A DNA stretch of 64,000 nucleotides, from the NCBI GenBank assembly GCA_913030605.1, contig CAJWEZ010000009.1:21663-85662 (forward strand). The letters are read 5' to 3'. This DNA is from an uncultured Spirochaeta sp. (lineage in GTDB: Bacteria; Spirochaetota; Spirochaetia; DSM-27196; Alkalispirochaetaceae). Made by a program: the position numbers and the translations under genes. The notes under the pieces were generated by a model, which saw only the letters and a program-made list of their open reading frames with translations, did no database searches and had not been told where the DNA came from. Below, in pieces: positions 17,033 to 25,287 of the stretch; within the stretch, counting starts at the first letter, position 1, and every line of letters begins with the position of its first letter.

Positions 17033-18028
17033 ATGCGAAGAACAACCATTATTGCCCTGGTCGTGGCCCTGGCGGTCGCGGTACCGGCGTTTTCCCAGAT
17101 CCCCGATTTCTCCACCTACAAAGACGGGTTTCAGTCGTTCACCGACGATTTCGCCGGTTCCCTGCCGATGAACTCCACGATCGGCCTCAACTGGTCCGAC
17201 GCCTACGTGGGCCAGCTGCTGCCGATCCCGAGCTTCGGCGTCGGGGTTACCACTGGTGTCACCACGATCCCGGGAAGCGTCTTCACCGACCTGTTGGACA
17301 AACTGAACGTGGACGCCACCAAGGGCGCCCTTGAGTCGATCGGCGGGGCGGGGCTCCCGGTGCCGGGCTACGCCTTTGACGCTCGCGTCGGCGGTCTGAT
17401 TCTGCCGTTCGACGTCGGCCTCAAGTTCGGCACCCTGCCGGGGCTGTCGATCGGTGACGTGGACGTGGAGTACCAGAACGTCGGGTTCGACGTCCGCTAC
17501 GCGGTACTGGACGGCGGTCTGCTGCCCAAGGTATCCGTAGGCGTGGGCTACAACCACCTGACCGGGCGCATCGCGACGCCCCTCGGCATCGGCGACCAGA
17601 CGATCAGCGAGACGATCGGTGGTCAGACGGCGTCCGCCACGATCACCGACCCTGAGCTCGCCTTCGACTGGACCGCCAACGTCGTCGACTTCCGCGTGCA
17701 GGCGAGCAAGAGCTTCCTGATCGTAGAGCCGCACATCGGACTCGGCGCAACCGTCGGCAACGCCGAGACCAACGCCGGCCTCGAGTCCTCCGTGGAAAAC
17801 GTGACGATCGCCGGGAGTCCCGCGAGCGCCGCCGATCTTGCCAGTCTGACCGGTCTCGACGTCTCCAACACCGGCATCGCGGTGAACAGCACGGCGAACC
17901 CCTTCACGCTTCGTGCCTTTGGCGGCGCGTCCGTGAATCTGACCGTGTTTCGCCTGGATCTGGGCGTGATGTACAACATCACCTCCGGCGCCCTGGGCGG
18001 GACGTTCGGCGCGCGCTTTCAGATCTGA
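17033..18028 (+). CDS. Spirochaete-type outer-membrane beta-barrel protein
   Basis: A 331-aa protein with signal peptide MRRTTIIALVVALAVAVPAFSQ and strong Shine-Dalgarno AGGAGGA before ATG 17033. The mature part is rich in alternating Gly/aromatic/hydrophobic strands (YAFDARVGGLILPFDVGLKFG, VEYQNVGFDVRYAVLDG, VSVGVGYNHLTGRI) and ends GGTFGARFQI, an outer-membrane insertion-like last strand with penultimate hydrophobic residues. This is typical of spirochaetal barrel proteins of unknown function. It may be monocistronic: it has its own RBS and is followed by a GC-rich hairpin and convergent genes. Confidence 0.7.
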   Translation: MRRTTIIALVVALAVAVPAFSQIPDFSTYKDGFQSFTDDFAGSLPMNSTIGLNWSDAYVGQLLPIPSFGVGVTTGVTTIPGSVFTDLLDKLNVDATKGALESIGGAGLPVPGYAFDARVGGLILPFDVGLKFGTLPGLSIGDVDVEYQNVGFDVRYAVLDGGLLPKVSVGVGYNHLTGRIATPLGIGDQTISETIGGQTASATITDPELAFDWTANVVDFRVQASKSFLIVEPHIGLGATVGNAETNAGLESSVENVTIAGSPASAADLASLTGLDVSNTGIAVNSTANPFTLRAFGGASVNLTVFRLDLGVMYNITSGALGGTFGARFQI

Positions 18029-18065
18029 TCTCAGTGATCTGATCCCGGTTTCGCTCACCCGGGCC

Positions 18066-18085
18066 GGCCGGCGATCCCGCCGGTC
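18066..18085. terminator. GC-rich hairpin between convergent genes
   Basis: CCGGCG (18068-18073), loop ATCC and CGCCGG (18078-18083) form a 6-bp stem, extendable by one G-C and one G-U pair. It sits between the convergent 17033 and 18084 genes and touches the latter's stop. There is no U-run, so factor-independent termination is doubtful. Confidence 0.3.
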
Positions 18086-18611
18086 AGCCCCGCGGTGCGA
18101 TCGCACCGTAGGAACCGAGCGTGATCACGGCGTCGTCGTGCCGATCGAAGCGCTCGGTTTGACCGTCGGCGCCGGTGATCGCACCGGTCACCACGGCGGG
18201 GATCTCGAGGTCCACGCCGTGGCAGCGCCACCGGCTTCCCCACACGGGGAAGTCGGTCCCGCCGTAGGGCACCGCGCGTGCCTGTTCCCCGGACCGCACA
18301 AACCGCAGCGTTCCCTGCCGCACCGGACCACGGTCGGCCACCAGCGTTCCGGTCACGCCGTCGCCGTCGGCATCGCCCCGGACGACAAGCTGGTCCGGTT
18401 CCACCCGGATCGTCGTGCTCTCGGGATAGCGGTCCGCCATGAAGGCGGCGCCGTTCTCGTCGTGTACGTACACCACCACGGGACGATCGGTGGTTTCGGT
18501 GACCACAATCCACACATCGAAGGACCCGTGGGTTGTGGTATGGATCCGCGCGATCTCATGGCGCCCGGGGATGTGGGCAAAGGGGCTGTAGAACTCAACG
18601 GTATCGTTCAT
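18084..18611 (-). CDS. Uncharacterised protein, last gene of the thiamine transport operon
   Basis: A 175-aa protein beginning MNDTVEFYSPFAHIPGRHEIARIH; I do not recognise the family. It has no signal peptide or membrane segment and looks beta-rich with many charged residues; DADGDG near residue 90 is an acidic turn resembling a Ca-binding loop but is isolated. AAGGAG precedes ATG 18611, which overlaps the stop of the ATPase gene by 4 bp, so it is co-translated with the TPP-riboswitch-controlled importer. A role linked to thiamine or its phosphates is therefore possible. The longer upstream frame is a shadow of the ATPase gene. Confidence 0.7.
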   Translation of the reverse strand: MNDTVEFYSPFAHIPGRHEIARIHTTTHGSFDVWIVVTETTDRPVVVYVHDENGAAFMADRYPESTTIRVEPDQLVVRGDADGDGVTGTLVADRGPVRQGTLRFVRSGEQARAVPYGGTDFPVWGSRWRCHGVDLEIPAVVTGAITGADGQTERFDRHDDAVITLGSYGAIAPRG

Positions 18612-19579
18612 GAGGGGTCTCCTTCCGTCATGGGAAAGCCATCGGCGGGTCGGTACGCCACCGTCACCGTGTCCCCCACGGAGCGTCTCCGCGGATCCAT
18701 GACGATGAGCCGCCCCGCCGTGCTGCGGCACGCGTAGCGGTGCGTACTGCCGAGGTACTGGTGCATTTCGATCTCCGCGTCGAGGTACACGATGCCCTCA
18801 TCGCCGCCGTCTCCTTCGCCTGCAATCCAGAGCTGTTCGGGCCGCAACAGGAGCTGCGTGCCGTCCCCGGTCACGAAGTTGGCGTCTCCCACAAACTCGG
18901 CGACGAAGCGATCGCGCGGCTGGCGGTACAGTTCCTCGACGCCGGCGTACTGCACGACCTGACCCGCCTGCAGCACGGCGACGCGGTCCGAGATCGCCAG
19001 CGCCTCCTGGCGACTGTGGGTGACAAACACCACCGTAATGCCGAGGCGCTTCTGCAGGCGTACGATCTCGTCGCGCAGGTCGCGGCGCAGCACTTCGTCG
19101 ATCGATGAGAACGGCTCGTCCAGCAGCAACAGCACGGGACGCGTTGCCAGAGCGCGCGCGATCGCCACGCGCTGGCGCTCGCCACCGGAGAGGGTCGCGA
19201 CGTTCCGGTCCTGGTATCCGGGCAGCTCAACGAGATCCAGCAGTTCGGCCACCGTGGCGCGAACCTCCGCCGCCGGGCGGCGCCGGATCCGGAGCCCGTA
19301 GCCGACGTTGTCCCCCACCGACATGTGCGGGAACAGGGTGTAGTCCTGGAACACGTAGCCGATCTGTCGGTCCGCCGGCGACAGGTGGGTGACATCGCGG
19401 CCGTTTATGAGGATCTGCCCCTCCTGCGGTTGCTCAAACCCCGCAATCAGACGCAGGGTGGTAGTCTTCCCGCTGCCGCTGGGGCCGAGAATCGACACCA
19501 GTTCCCCCTCGGCGATCGAAAAGTCGACGGCGAGTTCAAATTCGGGATACCTGGTCCGAACTGAGCGGAATTCGATCAT
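18608..19579 (-). CDS. thiQ: Thiamine ABC transporter ATP-binding protein
   Basis: A 323-aa ATPase of the PotA/FbpC/ThiQ group: Walker A LGPSGSGKTTTLRL, Q-loop GYVFQDYTLFPHMSVGDNVGYG, signature TLSGGERQRVAIARAL, Walker B LLLLDEPFSSID and H-loop VFVTHSRQEAL. A C-terminal TOBE-like region (about 235-315) is present, longer than in E. coli ThiQ. It couples ATP hydrolysis to the two-domain permease upstream. The thiamine assignment rests on the TPP riboswitch at the operon head, not on this subunit, which alone could serve iron or polyamine uptake. Confidence 0.85.
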   Translation of the reverse strand: MIEFRSVRTRYPEFELAVDFSIAEGELVSILGPSGSGKTTTLRLIAGFEQPQEGQILINGRDVTHLSPADRQIGYVFQDYTLFPHMSVGDNVGYGLRIRRRPAAEVRATVAELLDLVELPGYQDRNVATLSGGERQRVAIARALATRPVLLLLDEPFSSIDEVLRRDLRDEIVRLQKRLGITVVFVTHSRQEALAISDRVAVLQAGQVVQYAGVEELYRQPRDRFVAEFVGDANFVTGDGTQLLLRPEQLWIAGEGDGGDEGIVYLDAEIEMHQYLGSTHRYACRSTAGRLIVMDPRRRSVGDTVTVAYRPADGFPMTEGDPS

Positions 19580-21255
19580 GGCGTGTCCTTTCCGGGGAGT
19601 GAGGTACGATCGATGACCAGAAACAGGACGAGGCAGAACGCGATGTAGAGGACCGCCAGGGCCAGTGCCAGATCGAAACTGCGGAATCCGATGAGGCGGT
19701 AGATCGCCACCGGGAAGGTTGCGACGCGTCCGCGGCCGACGGTCATCGCCACGGTGAGGTCGGCAAAGGGGAGTGCCAGGGCATATGCGTAGGCGTTCAG
19801 GAACGTGCGCCGCAAAAGCGGCAGTTCGATATCCATGAGAATCCTGCGGCGGCCGGCGCCCAGGATCTCGGCGGCGTTCACGATTCGCTCACTGAGCTCC
19901 TCGACGCCGGTCCGGACGATACGGAACACCAGGGGAAAGGCAACGAAGAACTGCCCGAGGACGATCAGGATCACCGGTGGAAGCACGTCCTGCCACAGGA
20001 GCCGGAGCCCCAGTCCTACCGTCACCAGCGAAACGCCCATGGGAATCTGGAGCGCGCCGTCGATCCAGGTTGACCGGCTCCCGCGGAGTCGAAGCGCCGT
20101 CAGTCCCGCCACAGCAAAGGTGAGCGTCCCCGACGCTGTCGCCAGACCGATGCTGCGCAGGACCACGCCGGGTACCGAACTCCGTAGAATACTGTGGACG
20201 TTCCGTTCGGCGGCACCGGGAACGAGAAGCTGTCGGAAGTTCTCCAGTCCCAGGGCTCCCGAACTGCCGGTAAAGGCGCGTACCACCATCGTCGTGAGGG
20301 GTCCCAGCACGAACACCAGCATGGTGACGGTGTACAGCACCAACAGCGCCCGGGGCAGCGGGCGCGCGCTGCGCAACGGCGGCAGGGACTGCCCGGTATC
20401 GACGGCACCGGCGCGGGCGCGATGGAGCGACCCGGTGGAAACAAGGATGAAGAGGCCGGAAAACGCCATCTGCAGCAGCGCGAAGACCGATGCCGCCGGA
20501 AGGTCGAGATTGATGAACATTTCGCGGTATATCGCCACCTCGAAGGTCGAGAATCGCACGCCACCGAACACCAGCACGACACCGAAGCTCAGAAAGCAGT
20601 AGATAAACACCAGAATGAAGCTCGAGAGAATACTGGGGATCAGCAGCGGGAGGGTAACCCGGAAGAACACGCCGGGCCCCCGGTCTCCGAGAATTTCGGC
20701 GCTCTCGCGGTACCGTCGGTCGATGCCGGACCACGCGGTGGAGATGATCCGGATCGCCAGGGAGAAATTGTAGAAGACGTGCGCCAGCACGATGCCGCGG
20801 AAGTTGTAGACGAGGTTGAAATCGGTCCCGAGCAGGCGGTTGATCAGACCGTTCTTGCCGTAAAACCCGATCATGGCAACCACGACGATGATCGTCGGGA
20901 GCACAAACGGCAGGAGCGAGAGCGAGTAGATGATCCGTCGTCCCGGGAAGGTGTAGTGCGCCATCAGGTAGGCACCGGGAAGGGCAACGGCGACGGCGAG
21001 GGCCGCCGACAGCGAGGCCTGTCCCACGGTGAACGTGATCACCGAGCGTGTACGCGGTGCGGTGACGATCGAGGTCAGGGCGGACCAGAATGCGTCCAGA
21101 CCGCCGGCCCCGACGGCGTCGTGGCCGGCGGCGCGGATGAACACGGTGGCGACGGGCGCCACCATGAAGAGGAGAAAAAAACCGGCGAGTCCCACGAGAA
21201 GGACCCGCCCGTCGGCGCCGCCGGAGGCGGCGCGCACCGGCGCATGATGGTTCAT
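19576..21255 (-). CDS. thiP: Thiamine ABC transporter permease (fused two-domain, ThiP/FbpB type)
   Basis: A 559-aa permease with about 12 membrane helices in two homologous halves. Each half carries a BPD_transp_1 coupling motif: SAEILGDRGPGVFFRVTLPLLIPS in the first and NAAEILGAGRRRILMDIELPLLRR in the second (EAA-type loops). One polypeptide forms the whole channel, as in ThiP and FbpB. Start and stop overlap the neighbouring binding-protein and ATPase genes by 4 bp. Specificity is inferred from the riboswitch. Confidence 0.87.
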   Translation of the reverse strand: MNHHAPVRAASGGADGRVLLVGLAGFFLLFMVAPVATVFIRAAGHDAVGAGGLDAFWSALTSIVTAPRTRSVITFTVGQASLSAALAVAVALPGAYLMAHYTFPGRRIIYSLSLLPFVLPTIIVVVAMIGFYGKNGLINRLLGTDFNLVYNFRGIVLAHVFYNFSLAIRIISTAWSGIDRRYRESAEILGDRGPGVFFRVTLPLLIPSILSSFILVFIYCFLSFGVVLVFGGVRFSTFEVAIYREMFINLDLPAASVFALLQMAFSGLFILVSTGSLHRARAGAVDTGQSLPPLRSARPLPRALLVLYTVTMLVFVLGPLTTMVVRAFTGSSGALGLENFRQLLVPGAAERNVHSILRSSVPGVVLRSIGLATASGTLTFAVAGLTALRLRGSRSTWIDGALQIPMGVSLVTVGLGLRLLWQDVLPPVILIVLGQFFVAFPLVFRIVRTGVEELSERIVNAAEILGAGRRRILMDIELPLLRRTFLNAYAYALALPFADLTVAMTVGRGRVATFPVAIYRLIGFRSFDLALALAVLYIAFCLVLFLVIDRTSLPGKDTP

Positions 21256-22298
21256 TGCATCAACGCTTCCCAGTCGGACAGCCAGCGCTCAAAATTGGAA
21301 TCGACCCGGTCGGTATCGAGGAACACGGACTCGCTCGGCCGGTCCAGCTGCGTGAACGCGTCCGGCAGCTCCACGTCTTCCCGCACGGGATACATAAACT
21401 GACCCAGTGCGATCTCCTGCTGGAACTCCGGAGACAGAACGAAGTCGACCACCCGCCGGGCGTTCTCCGCGTTGGGGGCATCCGCCAGGATTCCCATGAC
21501 CTCGATCTGCGCGTAGCCGCTCCCGTCCAGGATCAGGTTTTGGTACCGCGTGGTGTCCTCGTAGGCGATGTGGTAGGCCGGGCTCGTCTCGTACGAGAGC
21601 ACGATCGGCGCCTCTCCCTGCGTGTACAGGCCGTAGCCCTCGGACCATCCCGCGGTGATTGTCAGGATGTTCGGCTTGAGCTGCTCCCAGTAGTCCAGGT
21701 AGCCGTCCTCGCCGAACTGCGCGATCGTCAGGAGCAGAAAGTTGCGTCCCGGCGATGAGGTGGCCGGATTCATGAGCACGATCGATTCCCGCAGCGACGG
21801 ATCCAGCAGCTCCTGCCAGGTCGTCGGTGGGTCCGGCAGCGCCTCGCTGTCGTAGTTGAGAACGACGTTGCCGTAGTCGAACGGAATCAGGTGACCGGAG
21901 GGGTCCAGACGGAGATTCTCCGGGACCGCGTCGAGTGCCGCCGGCCGATAGGTCTGAAACAGCTCCGCCTCAAGGGCTTTCCCGACGTAGGTGTTGTCGA
22001 GGCCGATCGCAAGGTCGGCGACGCCGTCGCCGCGGGTGAGGGCGAGCTCGTTGTACAGCCCGCCGGTGTCCTGAAACCGCTCCATGGTGGCGGTGACGCC
22101 GTACTCGTTCGCCATGTGGTCGACGATGAGCGTTTCGAGACTCTCGGGAAACGCGTCGTAGGTGTAGATGACGACGCCGTCACCGTCCGGCGACGACTCG
22201 GACTGGCCCGCGGCTCCCGCGACACCCACGGCGATCGTCACGATCAACGCAGCAAACAGGATCCGCCGCAGGGGACGAACAGAATCGATTACAGACAT
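21252..22298 (-). CDS. thiB: Thiamine-binding periplasmic protein
   Basis: A 348-aa binding protein: signal peptide (about 1-30, ending VGVAGAAGQSE) then VVIYTYDAFPESLETLIVDHMANEYGV, the opening strand of ThiB/TbpA proteins. YGNVVLNYDSEALPDPPTTWQELLDP and VLSYETSPAYHIAYEDTT match the family; the latter tyrosine/serine segment contributes to thiamine binding in E. coli TbpA. GGGAGG precedes ATG 22298. The gene directly follows a TPP riboswitch, making thiamine, a phosphate ester or a pyrimidine precursor the expected ligand. Confidence 0.88.
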   Translation of the reverse strand: MSVIDSVRPLRRILFAALIVTIAVGVAGAAGQSESSPDGDGVVIYTYDAFPESLETLIVDHMANEYGVTATMERFQDTGGLYNELALTRGDGVADLAIGLDNTYVGKALEAELFQTYRPAALDAVPENLRLDPSGHLIPFDYGNVVLNYDSEALPDPPTTWQELLDPSLRESIVLMNPATSSPGRNFLLLTIAQFGEDGYLDYWEQLKPNILTITAGWSEGYGLYTQGEAPIVLSYETSPAYHIAYEDTTRYQNLILDGSGYAQIEVMGILADAPNAENARRVVDFVLSPEFQQEIALGQFMYPVREDVELPDAFTQLDRPSESVFLDTDRVDSNFERWLSDWEALMQ

Positions 22299-22370
22299 AC
22301 AAACCTCCCGGAATACGTGTGTTTTCCGAGGCGGTTACGATGGAGACTGAGGAGCGACCGCCACGCGGTC

Positions 22371-22459
22371 ACGGCAGGTTCCCTCCGCCGGCATTATCCG
22401 GATCAGGTCTGCGGGTGTGATCTCAGCCTTTCGTAACGAAAAGCACCCCGATGCCGATA
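22371..22459 (-). ncRNA. TPP (THI-box) riboswitch
   Basis: Read on the reverse strand, the segment contains the THI-box core in order: GGGGTGC, GGCTGAGATCACACCC, ACCTGATCCGGATAATGCC and GGAGGGAA. Outer bases CGGCA (22458-22454) and TGCCG (22376-22372) can close helix P1. It lies about 75 nt upstream of the thiB start. A GACCGC/GCGGTC hairpin follows and the thiB Shine-Dalgarno is further on, so control may be translational or Rho-linked; no U-tract terminator is seen. TPP binding should repress the importer. Confidence 0.95.
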
Positions 22460-22484
22460 ACCTACCGCCGTGCTCTTCTCTCCG

Positions 22485-22976
22485 TCAAGACCCCGCGCCG
22501 CGGGAGCCGACCGTGCGCTCCGGAGGAGTCGGCTCCCATCCGACGATGTGGTCCACCACGGCGTCGGGTACCGCCATGGAGGCGTTCGCGGTGAGGTCAA
22601 CCGCCGCCATGACCGTGGTACTGGTGGCCGCGGTCCGCGCGGTTCCGTCCTCACCGGAGGCGGTGATCAGGTGGTGGAGGGTAATGCTGCGACCGCCGAT
22701 TCGGGCGCAGCGGGTATGGACCGTCACCGTCTCGAAGGCGTGAACCTGGGAGCGGTAGTCGATGGCGGCGTGCACGACCATAACCCCCTCGTCCTCGGAG
22801 GTGTGGTGTCGGAAGCCCGCAGCATCGATGAGGTACCGCACCCGGGCATCCTCGATCCAGGTGAGGAACGCCTTGTTGTTCACGTGGCGGTAGGTGTCCA
22901 GGTCGTCGTAGCGCACACCGTACTCCTGCCGGTGGCGGTAGGTGGCGGCATCGGTGGAGACATCTGAGTGGTTCAT
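22485..22976 (-). CDS. Acyl-CoA thioesterase, hotdog fold (4HBT/YbgC-like)
   Basis: A 163-aa hotdog protein. EYGVRYDDLDTYRHVNNKAFLTWIEDARVRYL is the 4HBT/YbgC signature, with the catalytic-type Asp in RYDDLD and the HVNN motif; AAIDYRSQVHAFETV matches the second conserved strand. Such enzymes hydrolyse acyl-CoA or acyl-ACP thioesters; substrate length is not predictable. ATG 22976 is preceded by GGAAG and excludes about 32 poorly conserved upstream residues in frame. The start is divergent from the asparaginase-like gene. Confidence 0.85.
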   Translation of the reverse strand: MNHSDVSTDAATYRHRQEYGVRYDDLDTYRHVNNKAFLTWIEDARVRYLIDAAGFRHHTSEDEGVMVVHAAIDYRSQVHAFETVTVHTRCARIGGRSITLHHLITASGEDGTARTAATSTTVMAAVDLTANASMAVPDAVVDHIVGWEPTPPERTVGSRGAGS

Positions 22977-23034
22977 TGGGCGTTCTTCCTTTCGGTCACT
23001 TGCGCGGTCCCGACGCCGCGCAGAGAATACGGGC

Positions 23035-23538
23035 ATGGTTCGACTGATAATTACCGGCGGCACCTTCGACAAGCACTACGATCGCGTCCGTGGAGAACTC
23101 ACCTTTCAGCAGACCCACCTTCCGGAAATACTCGACACGGTCGGGTGCACCGTCCCCGTTTCGCTTGAGATCAACCAGCTGATCGACAGCCTCGACATGG
23201 GAGACGACGATCGTGAGCGGATCGTGGAATCCTGCCGCGCGGCGACGGAGGAGCACATCGTCATCACCCACGGCACCGACACGATGACGGTCACCGCCGA
23301 CCGCCTGCGGGCGGCGGCGCAGCGCGACGCCGCCCTCGGTGCCAGAACGATCGTACTAACCGGGGCGATGGTTCCGTTCACGATCAGCGGCTCCGACGCG
23401 CTCTTCAATCTCGGAGGCTCCCTGGTTGCGGTGCAGCTGTTGCCGCCGGGAGTGTACGTGGTCATGCACGGCCGCGTGTTCCCCGCCGGAGGCGTGCGCA
23501 AAGATACTGCCGCAGGGAAGTTCGTGGAAAGCGCTTGA
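23035..23538 (+). CDS. Short asparaginase-domain protein (N-terminal domain only)
   Basis: The 167-aa protein carries the asparaginase/glutaminase N-terminal domain: LIITGGTFDKHYD (first catalytic Thr block), EEHIVITHGTDTMTVTADRL (second Thr/Asp block) and TIVLTGAMVPFTISGSDALFNLGG. Classical enzymes are near 330 residues with a second domain completing the substrate pocket; here the frame ends after the first domain at a clean stop with no remnant downstream. Short single-domain members exist as a family, so it may be natural rather than truncated. Activity is uncertain. It lies just upstream of the YtrA-type operon promoter. Confidence 0.78.
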   Translation: MVRLIITGGTFDKHYDRVRGELTFQQTHLPEILDTVGCTVPVSLEINQLIDSLDMGDDDRERIVESCRAATEEHIVITHGTDTMTVTADRLRAAAQRDAALGARTIVLTGAMVPFTISGSDALFNLGGSLVAVQLLPPGVYVVMHGRVFPAGGVRKDTAAGKFVESA

Positions 23539-23563
23539 CGGTGGCGATTCGTTGATGTACTGT
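23535..23563 (+). promoter_or_regulatory. Promoter of the YtrA-type ABC operon
   Basis: TTGACG (23535-23540) overlaps the stop of the asparaginase-like gene; a 17-nt spacer leads to TACTGT (23558-23563). Transcription would start inside the operator at 23560-23597, so a bound repressor would block it. An alternative pairing TTGATG/TACATA slightly downstream is also possible. Confidence 0.45.
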
Positions 23564-23597
23564 AACGGTGTACTACATATGTGGTACACCAGTACAG
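23560..23597. promoter_or_regulatory. GntR/YtrA-type inverted-repeat operator
   Basis: GGTGTAC (23567-23573) and GTACACC (23584-23590) are a perfect inverted repeat around a 10-nt centre that itself contains the palindrome ACATATGT; outer bases CTGTAAC and AGTACAG extend the symmetry imperfectly. It overlaps the predicted promoter and precedes an operon that encodes a YtrA-family GntR regulator (25288), so autoregulation is likely. Confidence 0.75.
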
Positions 23598-23613
23598 CAA
23601 CGAAGGAGCTGAC

Positions 23614-24474
23614 ATGTTGAACATGAACGGCGTGCGCTTCGCCTATACGCGGCGGCGCGCGCTCTTTGAATCACTCGATTTTTCGGTCAACCCCGGCGGG
23701 ATTGTCGGGTTGCTCGGGAAGAACGGCGCCGGAAAGACGACGCTTCTCAAGCTGGGGACCGGTCTCCTGTTCCCCGCGGCCGGAACCGCGACACTGTTCG
23801 ACCGGCAGGCGTTCCGGCGTGATCCGGCGGTGCTGTCGCGGATCGCGTACGTTCCGGAGCAGTTCGATGTGCCCTCGATCCGACTCCGCGAGTACGTGGA
23901 TGCCCTGGCGGGCTACTATCCGCGCTTCGACGGCGGACAGATGGAGCGGTACCTCCAGCGTTTCGAGGTCATCGGCAACGGCAAGCTGTCGGAACTCTCC
24001 TACGGTCAGCAGAAGAAAGTCCTGGTCTCTTTCGCCCTGGCAACCGGCGCGGAACTCGTAGTCCTGGACGAGCCGACCAACGGGCTCGACATTCCCTCAA
24101 AGCAGGTGTTTCGGCAACTCGCAGCGGAGGCCGCCGGCGACGAGCGGGCGTTCATCATCTCGACCCACCAGGTCCGGGACGTGGAGAACCTCATCGATCC
24201 GATCGTGGTCCTCGACGGTGGCTGCGTCGTTTTTCAGTCGGACATGGCGTCGATTCAGTCGGGCGTGGCGATGCGGCGATTCGAGTCGGAACTCGCCGCG
24301 GAACGCGCCGGCGCCCTGGCGATGCAGACGCAGTTGGGCAGTTCGGTGGCCCTCGTTCCGGCCGGTTCCGGGGACGGTGAGGCGCTGGGAAGCGAGATCG
24401 ATCTGGAGCTGCTGTTCCAGGCCGCCGTGGGACGACCCGAGGATCTCACCCGACTGTGCGGAGGTGTGGCATGA
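23614..24474 (+). CDS. ABC transporter ATP-binding protein (ABC-2 / YtrB-like)
   Basis: A 286-aa ATPase: Walker A LLGKNGAGKTTLLKL, signature ELSYGQQKKVLVSFAL, Walker B LVVLDEPTNGLD and H-loop FIISTHQVRDVE. The degenerate signature SYGQQ and short C-terminal extension resemble YtrB/BcrA-like ATPases of ABC-2 exporters that work with YtrA-regulated operons. ATG 23614 follows GGAG. The stop overlaps the permease start. Members are linked to antibiotic or cell-envelope stress in Firmicutes; the substrate here is unknown. Confidence 0.88.
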   Translation: MLNMNGVRFAYTRRRALFESLDFSVNPGGIVGLLGKNGAGKTTLLKLGTGLLFPAAGTATLFDRQAFRRDPAVLSRIAYVPEQFDVPSIRLREYVDALAGYYPRFDGGQMERYLQRFEVIGNGKLSELSYGQQKKVLVSFALATGAELVVLDEPTNGLDIPSKQVFRQLAAEAAGDERAFIISTHQVRDVENLIDPIVVLDGGCVVFQSDMASIQSGVAMRRFESELAAERAGALAMQTQLGSSVALVPAGSGDGEALGSEIDLELLFQAAVGRPEDLTRLCGGVA

Positions 24475-25286
24475 TGAGGTTTCTGCATTCCATCAGACAT
24501 GAACTGACGATCCAGTACCGGAACATCCTGATCGCATCGGGCGCGGTTGCCGGGTCAATGATGCTGCTCGGTCTCCTCTCCTGGCTCGGGGGTGTATCAC
24601 CGATCAACCTGTGGGACGGGTACCAGCTCGCGATGCTGGTGATCGGCGTCCTGATTTCCAGCGGTCAGTTCGGCGAGCTCCGTTCGCCGGGGCACCGTAT
24701 CGCCTACCTCCTGCGACCGTCCACGGTGTGGGAAAAGGTCGGGGCCAAGATCGCGGTGTCCACCCTGTTTGTGTGGCTCGCGGTGACCGTCTCGTTCGTG
24801 CTGACCTCGCTGTTTTCCGCGCTGCTCTACATGATCGTCGCCGGTGGTGCCGGGGCGGGCAAGGCGTTTGTGGCGGCCTTTGCCGGCGGAGACTGGATGC
24901 GCATGTCGCTGGTGACGCTGCGGGTGTACCTGCCGCTGAACGCGGTCTTCCTGTTCGGTTCGGTGTACTTTCGGAAACATCCCGTGGGGCGCACCCTCCT
25001 GTCGCTGGTGGGGTGGATCGCCAGCTACGTCGTCATCGGCGCCGTGGCGGTTCGATTGATTTTCGGTCGCTACATCGAAGGTTCGTATCCCGGAGCCGGG
25101 TCGGCGCGGGCGCTGGGCTTCCATTTCGGGCCCGGAGAGTCCTTCTCCGTCAGCAGCGAGATGTGGCACCAGATCGCTCCGTTCTACCTGCAGCGCCCGG
25201 ACATCATGGAACCGATCGTCACAACGGCCGTGGTTCTGGGGTTCTGGCTCCTGGCGGTGCTCCGGCTGCGCGAAACGGAGGCGTGA
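24471..25286 (+). CDS. ABC-2 type permease of the YtrA-regulated transporter
   Basis: A 271-aa membrane protein with six predicted helices, starting MMRFLHSIRHELTIQYRNILIASGAVAGSM. Its sequence is weakly conserved, but LRSPGHRIAYLLRPSTVWEKVGAKI resembles the cytoplasmic loop of ABC-2 permeases in YtrC-like systems. ATG 24471 is inside the stop of the ATPase gene. It should form the membrane channel, probably as a homodimer. Function beyond transport or envelope stress is not predictable. Confidence 0.75.
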   Translation: MMRFLHSIRHELTIQYRNILIASGAVAGSMMLLGLLSWLGGVSPINLWDGYQLAMLVIGVLISSGQFGELRSPGHRIAYLLRPSTVWEKVGAKIAVSTLFVWLAVTVSFVLTSLFSALLYMIVAGGAGAGKAFVAAFAGGDWMRMSLVTLRVYLPLNAVFLFGSVYFRKHPVGRTLLSLVGWIASYVVIGAVAVRLIFGRYIEGSYPGAGSARALGFHFGPGESFSVSSEMWHQIAPFYLQRPDIMEPIVTTAVVLGFWLLAVLRLRETEA

Positions 25287-25287
25287 G

